Assembly: GCA_036378175.1 (NCBI GenBank)
Contig: DASUWY010000060.1
Span: 18,752-82,751 of the forward strand
Direction of reading: 5' to 3'
DNA from: Thermoleophilaceae bacterium
GTDB lineage: Bacteria; Actinomycetota; Thermoleophilia; Solirubrobacterales; Thermoleophilaceae
Length of the DNA stretch: 64,000 nucleotides
Shown here: positions 1-7,923 of the stretch, piece by piece
Layout of the letters: each line of letters opens with the position of its first letter
How positions within the stretch are numbered: position 1 is the first letter of the stretch
Notes under the pieces: model-generated
What the model was told of the DNA's origin: nothing
Seen by the model: only the letters and a program-made list of their open reading frames with translations
Database searches by the model: none
Program-made: the position numbers and the translations under genes

Positions 1-159
1 GCCAAGGAGGCGAAGTACCGCGAGATAAAGGACGCCGAGCTCGACCACGAGATGGGGAAGCTGTCGGATGAGGATTACCAGGCGGTCGATCAGGAGCTTC
101 GCGGCCAGGCGATCGAAATCCTCAAACAGATCGACAAGGCCGGTGGGGGTAAGGAGTAG
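1..159 (+). CDS. C-terminal end of a CcmI-like or similar helical protein (partial)
   Basis: The window opens inside this gene. The visible 52 residues run in frame to a TAG at 157-159. They are charged and helical, with a segment reading LDHEMGKLSDEDYQ followed by a lysine- and glycine-rich tail. The 'MGKLSDEDY' stretch resembles one found in CcmI-type cytochrome c biogenesis proteins and in small actinobacterial proteins near secG. That is a resemblance only, since the rest of the gene is missing. The stop codon lies inside a run of GAGTAGG heptamers that continues into the intergenic region. Confidence 0.6.
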   Translation, partial: AKEAKYREIKDAELDHEMGKLSDEDYQAVDQELRGQAIEILKQIDKAGGGKE

Positions 160-314
160 GGAGTAGGGAGCGGCCCGTCTCCGTCATACGCTGCCCGTGG
201 TCGAAGCGCTTACAGCAGCAATAGGGGATGAGCGCATAGCTGCTGTTCCTCATTGCTGCCGTTTCGAGGCGCGCCCCCGCGGCGCCCGAGGACAACACTC
301 CCTACTCCGTACTC
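154..314. repeat. Heptamer repeats in inverted orientation flanking the secG upstream region
   Basis: GAGTAGG is repeated about 2.4 times at 154-170. Its reverse complement CCTACTC lies in a three-unit period-7 array at 294-314 (AACACTC, CCTACTC, CGTACTC). The two arrays face each other across about 120 bp, so a transcript could pair them. The first array overlaps the end of the upstream gene. No coding sequence is convincing between them. Confidence 0.6.
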
Positions 315-341
315 CCCACCCAGGGCGCTACCCTTCGAGCC

Positions 342-569
342 GTGTATTCGGTCCTTGCCGGCCTCCAGGTCATCATCTCGGTCGTCCTCATCATGCTCAT
401 CCTCATGCACTCGGGGAAGGACTCGGGCTTGTCTGGCGCCTTCGGCGCCGGCTCGGGAGGCGGGCCGTTTGGCGGAGGCTCGCTCGTGGAGCGCAACCTC
501 AATCGCTGGACCGTCTTCTTCGCGATCCTGTTCGTGGTGAACGTGATCGTGCTGCTGAAGATCGGCTGA
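342..569 (+). CDS. secG: SecG, preprotein translocase subunit
   Basis: SecG is the small subunit of the SecYEG channel and assists SecA-driven export across the plasma membrane. The 75-residue product fits the family: a first membrane helix (about residues 3-22), a glycine- and serine-rich cytoplasmic loop (GAGSGGGPFGGGS, about 37-49) and a second helix (about 56-73). The start is GTG at 342, where the hydrophobic segment begins. The stop at 567-569 is only 3 bp from the stop of the convergent tldE gene. The two stop codons lie in a perfect GGCTGA-CGC-TCAGCC hairpin (564-578) that may end both transcripts. Confidence 0.92.
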   Translation: MYSVLAGLQVIISVVLIMLILMHSGKDSGLSGAFGAGSGGGPFGGGSLVERNLNRWTVFFAILFVVNVIVLLKIG

Positions 570-572
570 CGC

Positions 573-1931
573 TCAGCCCGTGAACCGCATGGAGCCCACG
601 CGCACCGCTGGGCACACCACGCCGGTTGCGAAGCGGCGGCCGTAGAACTCGCCGTCGCTCGTGAGGACGGGCGTTGCGCTCAAGGCCTGGGTGCGCTCGA
701 GCAGTCCCAGCGCGGAGTCGGTGAAGCGCATGTCCACCACCGGCCGCGTGATCTCGCCGTTCTCGATCAGGAACGTGCCATCTCGCGTCACTCCAGTGAG
801 GAGCGTCTCCTTCGGGCGCACGGGGTTCACGTACCAGAGCCGCGTGACGTAGATGCCGCGCTCGATCGGCCGGCACAGCTCCTCCGCGTTCTGCGCGCCG
901 CCGCCCACGAGCACGAGGTTGCAGGGAATCGGGCCATACGTCGAGCCGCCAGGCGCGGTGGCGTGGCCGGTGGAGCTGGTCCCGGCGCGCGCGGCGGTGG
1001 CGGTGTCGTGCACCACGTTCACCGCCACGCCGTCCTGGATCAGCGGAAGCGGCGCCTTCGGCACCCCCTCCGCGTCGAAGCAGCGCTGGAGCGTGCGCGG
1101 AAAGCGCGGCGAATCGGAGAGGTTGATCGCAGGCGCCGTGAGCTTCTGCCCGAGCCGCCCGCTGAGGGCGCTGCGGTCCTCGAGATACGCGAGCCCGTTG
1201 AACGCCTGCCAGCCGAGCATCGAAAGCAGGTCGGCCACGGCCGCGGGCTCGAGCACCACCGGGTACTCGCCCGGGGCGAGCGCCACCGGGTCACCGTTCA
1301 CGGCCGCCTTCGCGGCGCTCCGCTCCGCAAGCTCGCGCGGCCGCAGCGCCGACGCCGCGTTACTCGCCTGGGTCGCGTAACCGCTCCGGCCACTCGGCGC
1401 GATGCACACCACCTTCATGAAGGCGTCGGTCATGCGCTCGGACACCGCCACGCCGGTGGACGACGCGACGGCCACCTCCACGTCGCCCACCGTCCAGGTG
1501 CCGTGCGCCTCCACTCCATGCCGCTCGGCCACCTCGAACGCCTCCGCCAGCGCGCCGCCCCCGAGCGTCGCGTCGAGTGAGGCTGTGGCGAGGTCGAAGG
1601 TGTCGCAAGCGCGGACCGCGCTCGGCTCCGGGAAGCCGGGATAGCCGGCGTCGCCGGCGGACTGCGCCATCGCCTGCGCCGCCGCTTCCGCCTCGCCCGC
1701 GCAGCGCGCCAGCGAATCGTCGTCGGTGGCGTTGGTGGATGCCTTGCCCACCCGCCCGCCTCGGAGCACCGCGATCTCCACGGTCACGTCGTCGATCGCG
1801 GTGGACTGGGTGGGACGGTTCCGCGCGTAGCGCAGCATCAGCGAACGCTCGCGCGTGACCTCCACGAGCGCGCCTCCGTCTCCCGCGCGGGCGGCGCCCA
1901 GCGCCCGCTGCGCCAGCTCGAGCGGGCTCAA
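573..1931 (-). CDS. tldE: TldE/PmbA family, TldD partner in a zinc metalloprotease complex
   Basis: The gene encodes about 452 residues of the PmbA/TldE family. It is normally the non-catalytic half of the TldD-TldE heterodimer that degrades unfolded peptides and matures some RiPPs. I chose a TTG start at 1931 because its TTGA overlaps the TGA of tldD (1928-1930). From there the protein begins SPLELAQRALGAA, as expected for the family N-terminus. A longer reading up to 2201 would run through tldD in another frame and is arginine-rich noise. The gene is translationally coupled to tldD. No HExxxH zinc motif is visible, which is normal for the E subunit. Confidence 0.88.
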   Translation of the reverse strand: MSPLELAQRALGAARAGDGGALVEVTRERSLMLRYARNRPTQSTAIDDVTVEIAVLRGGRVGKASTNATDDDSLARCAGEAEAAAQAMAQSAGDAGYPGFPEPSAVRACDTFDLATASLDATLGGGALAEAFEVAERHGVEAHGTWTVGDVEVAVASSTGVAVSERMTDAFMKVVCIAPSGRSGYATQASNAASALRPRELAERSAAKAAVNGDPVALAPGEYPVVLEPAAVADLLSMLGWQAFNGLAYLEDRSALSGRLGQKLTAPAINLSDSPRFPRTLQRCFDAEGVPKAPLPLIQDGVAVNVVHDTATAARAGTSSTGHATAPGGSTYGPIPCNLVLVGGGAQNAEELCRPIERGIYVTRLWYVNPVRPKETLLTGVTRDGTFLIENGEITRPVVDMRFTDSALGLLERTQALSATPVLTSDGEFYGRRFATGVVCPAVRVGSMRFTG

Positions 1932-3367
1932 GCCACTCCCACCTGCACGTTGCGGAAGCGCGCGGGCGCCGCGCCGTGCGACACGTGCATCGACTGGCCG
2001 GGCTCGCCCTTGCCGCAGTTGAGGAGCCCCCACAGCCGCCACTCCGACTCGGAGCACACGGCGTCGAGGCTGCCCCAGAACTCGGGCGTGATGCCGGCGT
2101 AGCTGGGATTGCGGAGCATCCGGCCGCGTTTGCCGTCCCGGATCTCCCATGCGATCTCGGTGGCGAACTGGAACTGCAGGCGGCGATTGTCGATCGACCA
2201 TGAACGGTTCGTCTCGAGCAGCACGCCCTCGTCGGTGTCAGCGATCAGGTCCTCCAGCGTGCCGGAGTCGCCCGGCGCGAGGTTGATGTTCGTCATGCGG
2301 ATGATCGGCTGGCGCGCGAAGCTCTCCGCGCGCATGCATCCGCCGGAGCGCTCGAGCCCGATCTCGGCGGCCGACTCGCGCGAGGAGAGAAACCCGCGCA
2401 GCACGCCCTCGCTGATGAGCGGGAACGAATGCGCGGCCACCCCCTCGTCATCCCAGCCGAAGCTGCCGAGGCCGGTGGCCGAGGTGGCGTCGGCACTCAC
2501 GTTCATCTTGTCCGAGCCGTAGCGGAGCGATCCGAGGTCCGGCACCTGCACCCAGCTCGTGCCGGCGTATGACGCCTCACGGCCGAGCACGCGATCGAGC
2601 TCGAGCGCGTGCCCCACCGACTCGTGCACCTGCAGCGCCACCTGCTCGCCGTCGAGCACGAGCGTCATGCGGCCGGCCGGACACTGCGGGGCCGACAGCA
2701 GCGCCACCGCCTCCTCGGCGATGCGCGGCGCGTTCTCCACGAGACCGAGCCCGGTGAAATGCTCCCAACCGGCCTGCGCGACGTGCTCGCGGTGCGAGCC
2801 GGGGAATGAGCGTACCTGGGCGTCGTCCTCACTTGTGGCGGTGGCCGCGATGCCGCCGCCGCACTCCACGATCCGCTGCTCGCACAGGGCACCCTCGCTC
2901 GAGGCGAACACCTTGTCCTGCCGGTAGGCGCTGAACTGCGCCTGCGTGAGCGTCACCCGGGGGTCGCCGCGCATTCCCTCGTCGGCCGCGAGCATCAGGC
3001 CGAGCTTCTCCTCGAGCGGGACGTCGAACGGATCGATCTCGAAAGTCGTCGAATAGGCGCCCTGGGCGGGGGTCTCCGGGGCGAGCGGCAGCGCGCCGTT
3101 GGCCTGCGGCTGCGCCCGTGCGACGGCGATCGCGCGCTCTAGCGCCGACTCCGCGGCCTCGCGCTCGCTGCCGCGAGCCGCGGCGAATCCCCACGCTCCG
3201 CCGATCCGTACCCGCACGCCGAAGCCTTCCTCCGCGTCGCGCCGCACGAGATCCACGTTGCCGTTGCGGGTGGAGATCGATTCCGCCACGGAGCTAACGT
3301 GGCGGGCGTCCGCGTAGTCGGCCCTGCCGGCCGCCACGTCCATGAGGTCGGCCAGGAGGTGGCGCAT
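1928..3367 (-). CDS. tldD: TldD family zinc metalloprotease
   Basis: A 479-residue TldD protein, the catalytic partner of TldE. The zinc-binding HExxxH motif is present as HESVGH at about residues 247-252, followed by the usual LELDRVLG. The length fits the family (about 470-480). The start is ATG at 3367. A TAGGCT hexamer lies 9 bp upstream with no clear ribosome site, suggesting a very short leader. tldE follows with overlapping stop and start codons. The SpoIIE-type phosphatase gene is divergent, 45 bp away. A substrate cannot be inferred, because no RiPP precursor is recognisable nearby. Confidence 0.92.
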   Translation of the reverse strand: MRHLLADLMDVAAGRADYADARHVSSVAESISTRNGNVDLVRRDAEEGFGVRVRIGGAWGFAAARGSEREAAESALERAIAVARAQPQANGALPLAPETPAQGAYSTTFEIDPFDVPLEEKLGLMLAADEGMRGDPRVTLTQAQFSAYRQDKVFASSEGALCEQRIVECGGGIAATATSEDDAQVRSFPGSHREHVAQAGWEHFTGLGLVENAPRIAEEAVALLSAPQCPAGRMTLVLDGEQVALQVHESVGHALELDRVLGREASYAGTSWVQVPDLGSLRYGSDKMNVSADATSATGLGSFGWDDEGVAAHSFPLISEGVLRGFLSSRESAAEIGLERSGGCMRAESFARQPIIRMTNINLAPGDSGTLEDLIADTDEGVLLETNRSWSIDNRRLQFQFATEIAWEIRDGKRGRMLRNPSYAGITPEFWGSLDAVCSESEWRLWGLLNCGKGEPGQSMHVSHGAAPARFRNVQVGVA

Positions 3368-3412
3368 CGGCGAGTGAGCCTAGCGAGCGGCGGAATTCCC
3401 TGGCTATCTGCC

Positions 3413-4531
3413 GTGAGCCGGGTTACGATCGAAGCACCTCCACGGAAAGGACTCGCACTGCCTGGCCGTTTGGACCGGTGGCGCCTCGGGACGAGCGTTT
3501 GGCGCGGGCTGGTCACAGCACTTCTACTCGCCGTAGCGTTCGTGCTGCGCGCGACGATCACGTCGGACCCCGGGCCGCTGTTCGCCGTTCCCACCGTCGT
3601 TGCCGCCCTCTGGTTCGGGCGCCGCGGCGGTGTGATCACGGCCGTGGCGTCGGCATTCCTCTACACGGGTGCGCGGGCGATCAACCCTGGGGACGCGCTC
3701 ACCCTCGCGGGCGCCGGTGCGTTCCGCCTCGGGGCCTACCTGCTGCTCGGGTATCTGGTGGGCCGGCAGGCGGAGCAGCGGCAGGAGCTGTCGCGGGTGG
3801 TGGACGCGCAGAGGCTCGAGCTGGGCGAGCTGCGCGGGATCCAGCAGGCGATAGCGCCGCGGCACACGCCTTCGAGGCCCTCGCTCGAGCTCGCGAGCTG
3901 TTACGTGCCGGCGCAGCAGGGCGCCGCCGGTGACTTCTACCTCGTCACAGCGGGCCCCGGTGACTGCACGATCGTCGTCGTGGGCGACGTGGCCGGCAAG
4001 GGCGTGGACGCCGCGCGGCGGGCCGCATTCGTGAGAACCGCCTTCGCGAACGCCGCGCCGTTCACGAACGATCCCTGCCGCCTGCTCGAGCTGGCGAACA
4101 CGGCGCTGCTCGAAGAGCCGGGCGATCAGGTGATGCTCGTCACCTGCGCCTGCATCGTGTTCGTGCCGAGCGAGCACCGGATGACGTGGGCGCTGGCCGG
4201 GCATCCGGCGCCGATGTGGCTCGACGACGGCACGCAGCTCAACCAGCTCACGCCCGCCTATCCGCTGGGCGTGGAGCCGCTGCTCGAATGCACTTCGGCC
4301 AGCACCTACTTCGAGCCGGGTGCCGGTCTCATGGCGTTCACAGACGGTCTGTCCGAGGCGCGGCGGGGCGGGGGAGAGCTCTTCGGCACAGATCGGATCG
4401 CGAACAAGCTGGCCACGCTCCGGGGCGCCTCGCCCGCGCGCGTGGTGCGGGAGCTTCGCCGCGAGGCCGAGCGCTTCGCCGGCGGTGCGCTGCCGGACGA
4501 CCTGTGCATCGTCGCGCTGCGCGCGAGCTGA
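3413..4531 (+). CDS. Membrane-anchored PP2C/SpoIIE-type serine phosphatase (RsbU-like)
   Basis: About 372 residues from GTG at 3413. An ORF can be extended to 3299, but the extra part overlaps tldD and looks like its shadow. Residues about 25-115 hold three or four hydrophobic helices resembling the DUF4118/KdpD membrane module (PGPLFAVPTVVAALWFG). A short linker helix follows. The C-terminal half is a SpoIIE/PP2C-like phosphatase domain with metal-binding stretches AAGDFY, VVGDVAGKG, LAGHPAP, FTDGLSEA and DDLCIVALR. Such proteins usually dephosphorylate anti-anti-sigma factors. No STAS or kinase gene is adjacent. A SigF-type sigma factor encoded at 30.5 kb could be a downstream target, which is inference. 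Confidence 0.82.
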   Translation: MSRVTIEAPPRKGLALPGRLDRWRLGTSVWRGLVTALLLAVAFVLRATITSDPGPLFAVPTVVAALWFGRRGGVITAVASAFLYTGARAINPGDALTLAGAGAFRLGAYLLLGYLVGRQAEQRQELSRVVDAQRLELGELRGIQQAIAPRHTPSRPSLELASCYVPAQQGAAGDFYLVTAGPGDCTIVVVGDVAGKGVDAARRAAFVRTAFANAAPFTNDPCRLLELANTALLEEPGDQVMLVTCACIVFVPSEHRMTWALAGHPAPMWLDDGTQLNQLTPAYPLGVEPLLECTSASTYFEPGAGLMAFTDGLSEARRGGGELFGTDRIANKLATLRGASPARVVRELRREAERFAGGALPDDLCIVALRAS

Positions 4532-4568
4532 GGGGGGCGAAATCCGCGCGTCGAACCCTTAGAGGGTC

Positions 4569-5114
4569 GTGAAGCCACGCATGCTCATCGCCGCGTTGCT
4601 GGCCGCGATCGCGGCTGTGGGCGTGCTCGCCTGGCCTTCTGGCACTCGGCACTCCACACCCGGCGCTGGGCGGGGCATCTCCGCGACCGTCATCCGCCCG
4701 GTGGACGGCGACACGCTCGTGGCCCGCGCCGGCGGGCGGACTTTCTACGTTCGCCTGCTTGGGATAGACACGCCTGAGACACACCGGCCGGGAACGCCGG
4801 TGGAATGCGGCGGCCCTCAGGCCTCGACCAACATGGCCCGCCTGGCCCCGCCGGGCGCGCACGTGCGGCTCGAGACCGATCCCGGCCAGGATCGCGTGGA
4901 CCGTTACGGGCGGCTGCTCGCGTACGTGTGGCTCGTGGACGGCCGGCTGCTCGAGACCGCGCAGCTCGAGTCCGGCTGGGCGAACACCTACGTGTACGCG
5001 GGCCGGCCCGTGGAGCTCTTCCCGCGCCTTCTGAGCGCGTGGCACGACGCCCGCGCAGGGCATCGCGGCGTGTGGTCAGCCTGCGGCGGCGACTTCCACA
5101 GCGCCTCGAACTAG
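4569..5114 (+). CDS. Secreted or membrane-anchored thermonuclease (SNase family)
   Basis: The 181-residue product has an N-terminal hydrophobic segment (about residues 5-22), so it is exported or lipid-bilayer anchored. A staphylococcal-nuclease domain follows. Key residues of the family are visible: DGDTL (about 46-50, calcium ligand), VRLLGIDTPET (Arg 62, Asp 67, Thr 68, Glu 70) and DRYGRLLAYV (second catalytic Arg). The family cleaves DNA and RNA with calcium. The GTG start at 4569 gives a basic residue before the hydrophobic stretch; an ATG at 4581 is possible. It ends 5 bp before the convergent SDR gene. Confidence 0.88.
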   Translation: MKPRMLIAALLAAIAAVGVLAWPSGTRHSTPGAGRGISATVIRPVDGDTLVARAGGRTFYVRLLGIDTPETHRPGTPVECGGPQASTNMARLAPPGAHVRLETDPGQDRVDRYGRLLAYVWLVDGRLLETAQLESGWANTYVYAGRPVELFPRLLSAWHDARAGHRGVWSACGGDFHSASN

Positions 5115-5118
5115 GGCC

Positions 5119-5946
5119 CTAGGCGTCGAGGAAGATGTCTGTCTGCAGCTCGCCGGCGTTGCCGTACGTGTAATCCGAGAGATCCGTGGTCCCCTCCTCG
5201 GCGAGCACTTCGTCGTCGATGAAGAAGTTGCCGGTGCACTCGCGCGAGTCGCGCACGAGGATGGCGTGGGCGGCGTCCGCGAGTATCTCGGGCTTGCGCG
5301 AGCGGGCCATCGCCTCGTCCCCGCCGAGCAGGTTCTGCACCGCGGCGGTGGCGATGATCGTCCGCGGCCACAGTGAGTTGAACGCGATGCCGTCATCCGC
5401 GTACTCGGCGGCCATGCCGAGCGTGCACATGCTCATGCCGTACTTCGCGAGCGTGTAGCCGAGGTGGTTCTTGAACCAGTGCGGCTTCATGTTCAGCGGC
5501 GGGCTGAGCGTGAGCACGTGCGGATTCGTGCCCTTCTTCAGGTGAGGCACGCAGGTCCGCGACACGAGGAAGGTGCCGCGCGTGTTGATGTTCTGCATGA
5601 GGTCGTAGCGCTTCATCGGCAGCGTCTCCGACCCCTCGATCTGGATCGCGCTCGCGTTGTTCACCACGATGTCGATCCCGCCGAACTCGTCCACCGTCTT
5701 CTGCACCGCGTCGAGAACCTGGTCCTCGTTGCGGATGTCGCCCGGCAGCGGCAGCGCCTTGCCGCCGGCCTCTTCGATCTGCTCCGCGGCCGTGTAGATC
5801 GTGCCCTCGAGCTTGGGATGCGGCTCGGTGGTCTTCGCGATCAGGGCCACGTTCGCGCCGTCGCGCGCGGCGCGCAGGGCGATGGCCAGCCCGATCCCGC
5901 GGCTGCCCCCGGACATGAACATCGTGCGGCCGCTCAGGTCGCTCAC
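5119..5946 (-). CDS. SDR family oxidoreductase, HSDL2-like
   Basis: A 275-residue classical short-chain dehydrogenase. The Rossmann cofactor motif is SGGSRGIG at residues 12-19, NNAS lies near 96-99, and the catalytic YxxxK is Y164-TLA-K168. The overall sequence resembles the HSDL2 / peroxisomal hydroxysteroid dehydrogenase-like branch (EQIEEAGGKALPLPGDIRN). Substrate is unknown; fatty-acyl or steroid chemistry would fit the acyl-CoA genes at 53-60 kb. The start is GTG at 5946 with a TAAGCT hexamer 7 bp before it, which suggests leaderless transcription. It is divergent from fgd by 12 bp, so the two may share control. Confidence 0.88.
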   Translation of the reverse strand: MSDLSGRTMFMSGGSRGIGLAIALRAARDGANVALIAKTTEPHPKLEGTIYTAAEQIEEAGGKALPLPGDIRNEDQVLDAVQKTVDEFGGIDIVVNNASAIQIEGSETLPMKRYDLMQNINTRGTFLVSRTCVPHLKKGTNPHVLTLSPPLNMKPHWFKNHLGYTLAKYGMSMCTLGMAAEYADDGIAFNSLWPRTIIATAAVQNLLGGDEAMARSRKPEILADAAHAILVRDSRECTGNFFIDDEVLAEEGTTDLSDYTYGNAGELQTDIFLDA

Positions 5947-5958
5947 GGCGGGCAGCTT

Positions 5959-6993
5959 ATGCCATCCTCAGTGGCCGGGATGCTCAAGCTTGGATACAAG
6001 GCCTCGGCCGAGCAGTTCGGTCCGCGCGAGCTGCTCGAGTACGGGGTGCTCGCGGAGGAGCTCGGCTACGACAGCGTGGTGGTGTCGGACCACTTCCAGC
6101 CGTGGCGCCACGACGGCGGCCATGCGCCCTTCTCGTTCGCGTGGCTCGGCGCACTGGGAGAGCGCACCTCCCGTATCGAGCTCGGCACGAGCGTGGTGGC
6201 GCCGAGCTACCGCTACCACCCGGGGATCGTGGCGCAGGCGATGGCCACGCTCGGCGTGCTCTACCCGGGCCGTGTGTTTCTCGGCGTGGGCACCGGCGAG
6301 GCCATGAACGAGACGCCGCTCGGCGTGCACTGGCCGGAGCAGAAGGAGCGTTTCCAGCGGCTCAAGGAGGCGTCCCTCCTCATGAAGCAGCTGTGGGCGG
6401 ACGAGCGCGTGACCTTCGAGGGCAACTACTTCCATACGGACAACGCCACGGTCTACGATCGCCCGGAGGGCGGCGTGCCGCTCTACATAGCGGCCTCTGG
6501 CCCTGCCGCCGCGCGGCTCGCCGGCCGCATCGCGGACGGCTTCATCACCACGAGCGGCAAGGCGCCCGAGCTCTATGCGGAGAAGCTGATCCCGGCCGTG
6601 CAGGAGGGCGCGGACAAGGAGGGCCGCTCGATGTCAGAGATCGAGCTGACGATCGAGATGAAGGTGTCCTACGACACCGACCGCGACCGCGCGATGGAGG
6701 ACACGCGGCACTGGGGCGCGCTCGCCCTCACCCCTGAGGAGAAGGTGGGCGTGGAGGACCCGCTCGAGATGCAGCGCCTGGCCGACGCGCTGCCGGCGGA
6801 ACGCGCCGCGAGCCGGTGGATCGTGTCGGACGATCCCGACGAGCAGGTCGCGCGCATCCGGCCCTACCTCGACCTCGGCTTCACGCACCTCACGTTCCAC
6901 TTCCCGGGCGAGGACCAGGAGCGCGCGCTGCGGCTCTATGCAGAGCAAGTGCTGCCGCGGCTGCGCGAGGGCGCCAAGGCGGCGGCCGCCTGA
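5959..6993 (+). CDS. fgd: F420-dependent glucose-6-phosphate dehydrogenase
   Basis: The enzyme oxidises glucose 6-phosphate to 6-phosphogluconolactone and reduces coenzyme F420, supplying F420H2 to reductases such as the PPOX and LLM proteins in this window. The protein (about 344 residues) matches mycobacterial Fgd1 closely by eye. Shared stretches include LGYKASAEQFGPREL, SDHFQPWRH.GGHAPFS, LGVGTGEA.NE and KRW/SRWIVS.DPDE. It is a luciferase-like TIM barrel. ATG at 5959 is chosen; ATG at 5980 gives MLKLGYK, which aligns even better with Fgd1 and is a real alternative. The SDR gene is divergent, 12 bp away. Confidence 0.93.
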   Translation: MPSSVAGMLKLGYKASAEQFGPRELLEYGVLAEELGYDSVVVSDHFQPWRHDGGHAPFSFAWLGALGERTSRIELGTSVVAPSYRYHPGIVAQAMATLGVLYPGRVFLGVGTGEAMNETPLGVHWPEQKERFQRLKEASLLMKQLWADERVTFEGNYFHTDNATVYDRPEGGVPLYIAASGPAAARLAGRIADGFITTSGKAPELYAEKLIPAVQEGADKEGRSMSEIELTIEMKVSYDTDRDRAMEDTRHWGALALTPEEKVGVEDPLEMQRLADALPAERAASRWIVSDDPDEQVARIRPYLDLGFTHLTFHFPGEDQERALRLYAEQVLPRLREGAKAAAA

Positions 6994-7062
6994 GCCGTGC
7001 ACCGGCGGGGGCGTGCGCCGACGAATGACGCTTCCCGGCCGCTGCCGCTAACGTAGGCGCCC

Positions 7063-7314
7063 ATGGCCGAGCAACATGACTGGCTGTCGGTGACCCTTGA
7101 CGCGCGCGTGCGCGACGAACTCGCCACCGCCGTGGCCTCGGTTTCGAACGGCAACGAAGAGGTCCGCAACCACCTGATGCGGGTTCTCCGATCGAGCCGC
7201 TCGGATCTGCTGCTCGACCGCGAGCAGGGAGCCCTGGTGCTGCGCGCCATCACCGCGCAGCGGCAGCTGCCGGCGCTCAAGGCGCGTCTCGAAGCGTTCC
7301 TGGAAGACCGCTAG
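7063..7314 (+). CDS. Small helical protein of unknown function
   Basis: An 83-residue, soluble, largely helical protein starting MAEQHDWLSV and ending in a charged helix (LPALKARLEAFLEDR). I do not recognise a family. The codon pattern is that of a real gene: GC-rich third positions, no competing frame. A TAACGT hexamer ends 8 bp before the ATG and there is no ribosome site, so it is probably a leaderless transcript. It lies between fgd and the PPOX gene, all on the same strand, and may belong with them. Confidence 0.6.
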   Translation: MAEQHDWLSVTLDARVRDELATAVASVSNGNEEVRNHLMRVLRSSRSDLLLDREQGALVLRAITAQRQLPALKARLEAFLEDR

Positions 7315-7417
7315 AACCGGGGCAACAGAGCCGTACTTAACGCGTCTTCCGTCGCGGAAATACCTGATGTAGGCGCCGCCGGCGGGATGCACACTGACCG
7401 TGGGAAGGAGGAATTCC

Positions 7418-7855
7418 ATGGCCACTCAGACGATCGAGCGCCCGGCCGAGCGGTATGCCGCTGACCTGGAGGCGCTCTTCCCCGGCCGCTTCCTCAGCGT
7501 GACGAGCTTCAAGCGCGACGGCACGGGTGTCGCCACGCCGCTCTGGTTCGTCTCCGACGGAAGCCGCCTGTTCGCATTCACCGACCTTCACTCGCCGAAG
7601 GTGTGGCGCATCCGCCGCAACCCCGAGGTGCTGATCGCCTCCTGCCGCCCGGACGGCAAGCTCCGCATGGCGCCGGTACCGGCGCACGCGGAGGTGCTCA
7701 CGGCAACTCCGGAGCTGGAGCGCGTGCGGGAGCTCCTGACCGACCGCTACAGGATCTCGTACCGGCTCGTGATGCTCGCGTACCGGATCGGCCGCCGCAT
7801 CCGTGGGCAGAGCAGCGTGGCTGACGGGGCGGCCCTGGCGATCAGCGTCGACTAG
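7418..7855 (+). CDS. PPOX-class F420-dependent oxidoreductase
   Basis: A 145-residue split-barrel flavin/deazaflavin protein of the PPOX family (TIGR03618/TIGR03666-like). Typical stretches are FLSVTSFKRDGTGVATPLWF, LFAFTDLHSPKVWRIRRNP and a C-terminal basic helix. Such proteins bind F420 and reduce diverse substrates, so reductant could come from Fgd encoded 1 kb upstream. ATG at 7418 is preceded by a strong AAGGAGG ribosome site. An in-frame upstream start at 7400 would sit on top of that site and is not used. Confidence 0.85.
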   Translation: MATQTIERPAERYAADLEALFPGRFLSVTSFKRDGTGVATPLWFVSDGSRLFAFTDLHSPKVWRIRRNPEVLIASCRPDGKLRMAPVPAHAEVLTATPELERVRELLTDRYRISYRLVMLAYRIGRRIRGQSSVADGAALAISVD

Positions 7856-7858
7856 GGA

Positions 7859-7868
7859 AAACCCGCAC
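7859..7868 (+). promoter_or_regulatory. AAACCCGCAC motif, copy 1
   Basis: The decamer AAACCCGCAC occurs in three intergenic regions on the plus strand (7859-7868, 12141-12150 and 33271-33280), each upstream of a plus-strand gene. Copies 1 and 2 share 12 bases (AAACCCGCACTC) and lie 65 and 73 bp before the start codons. Function unknown. Confidence 0.3.
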
Positions 7869-7923
7869 TCAAGTCGGTGAGGCCCCGGATGGCGCCGGCG
7901 GCCCTACCGGCCATGCTCGGCGT

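Noticed and set aside
1932..2201. Extended N-terminus of the TldE frame
   Set aside because: It is an out-of-frame reading of tldD; the TTGA junction gives the conserved start.
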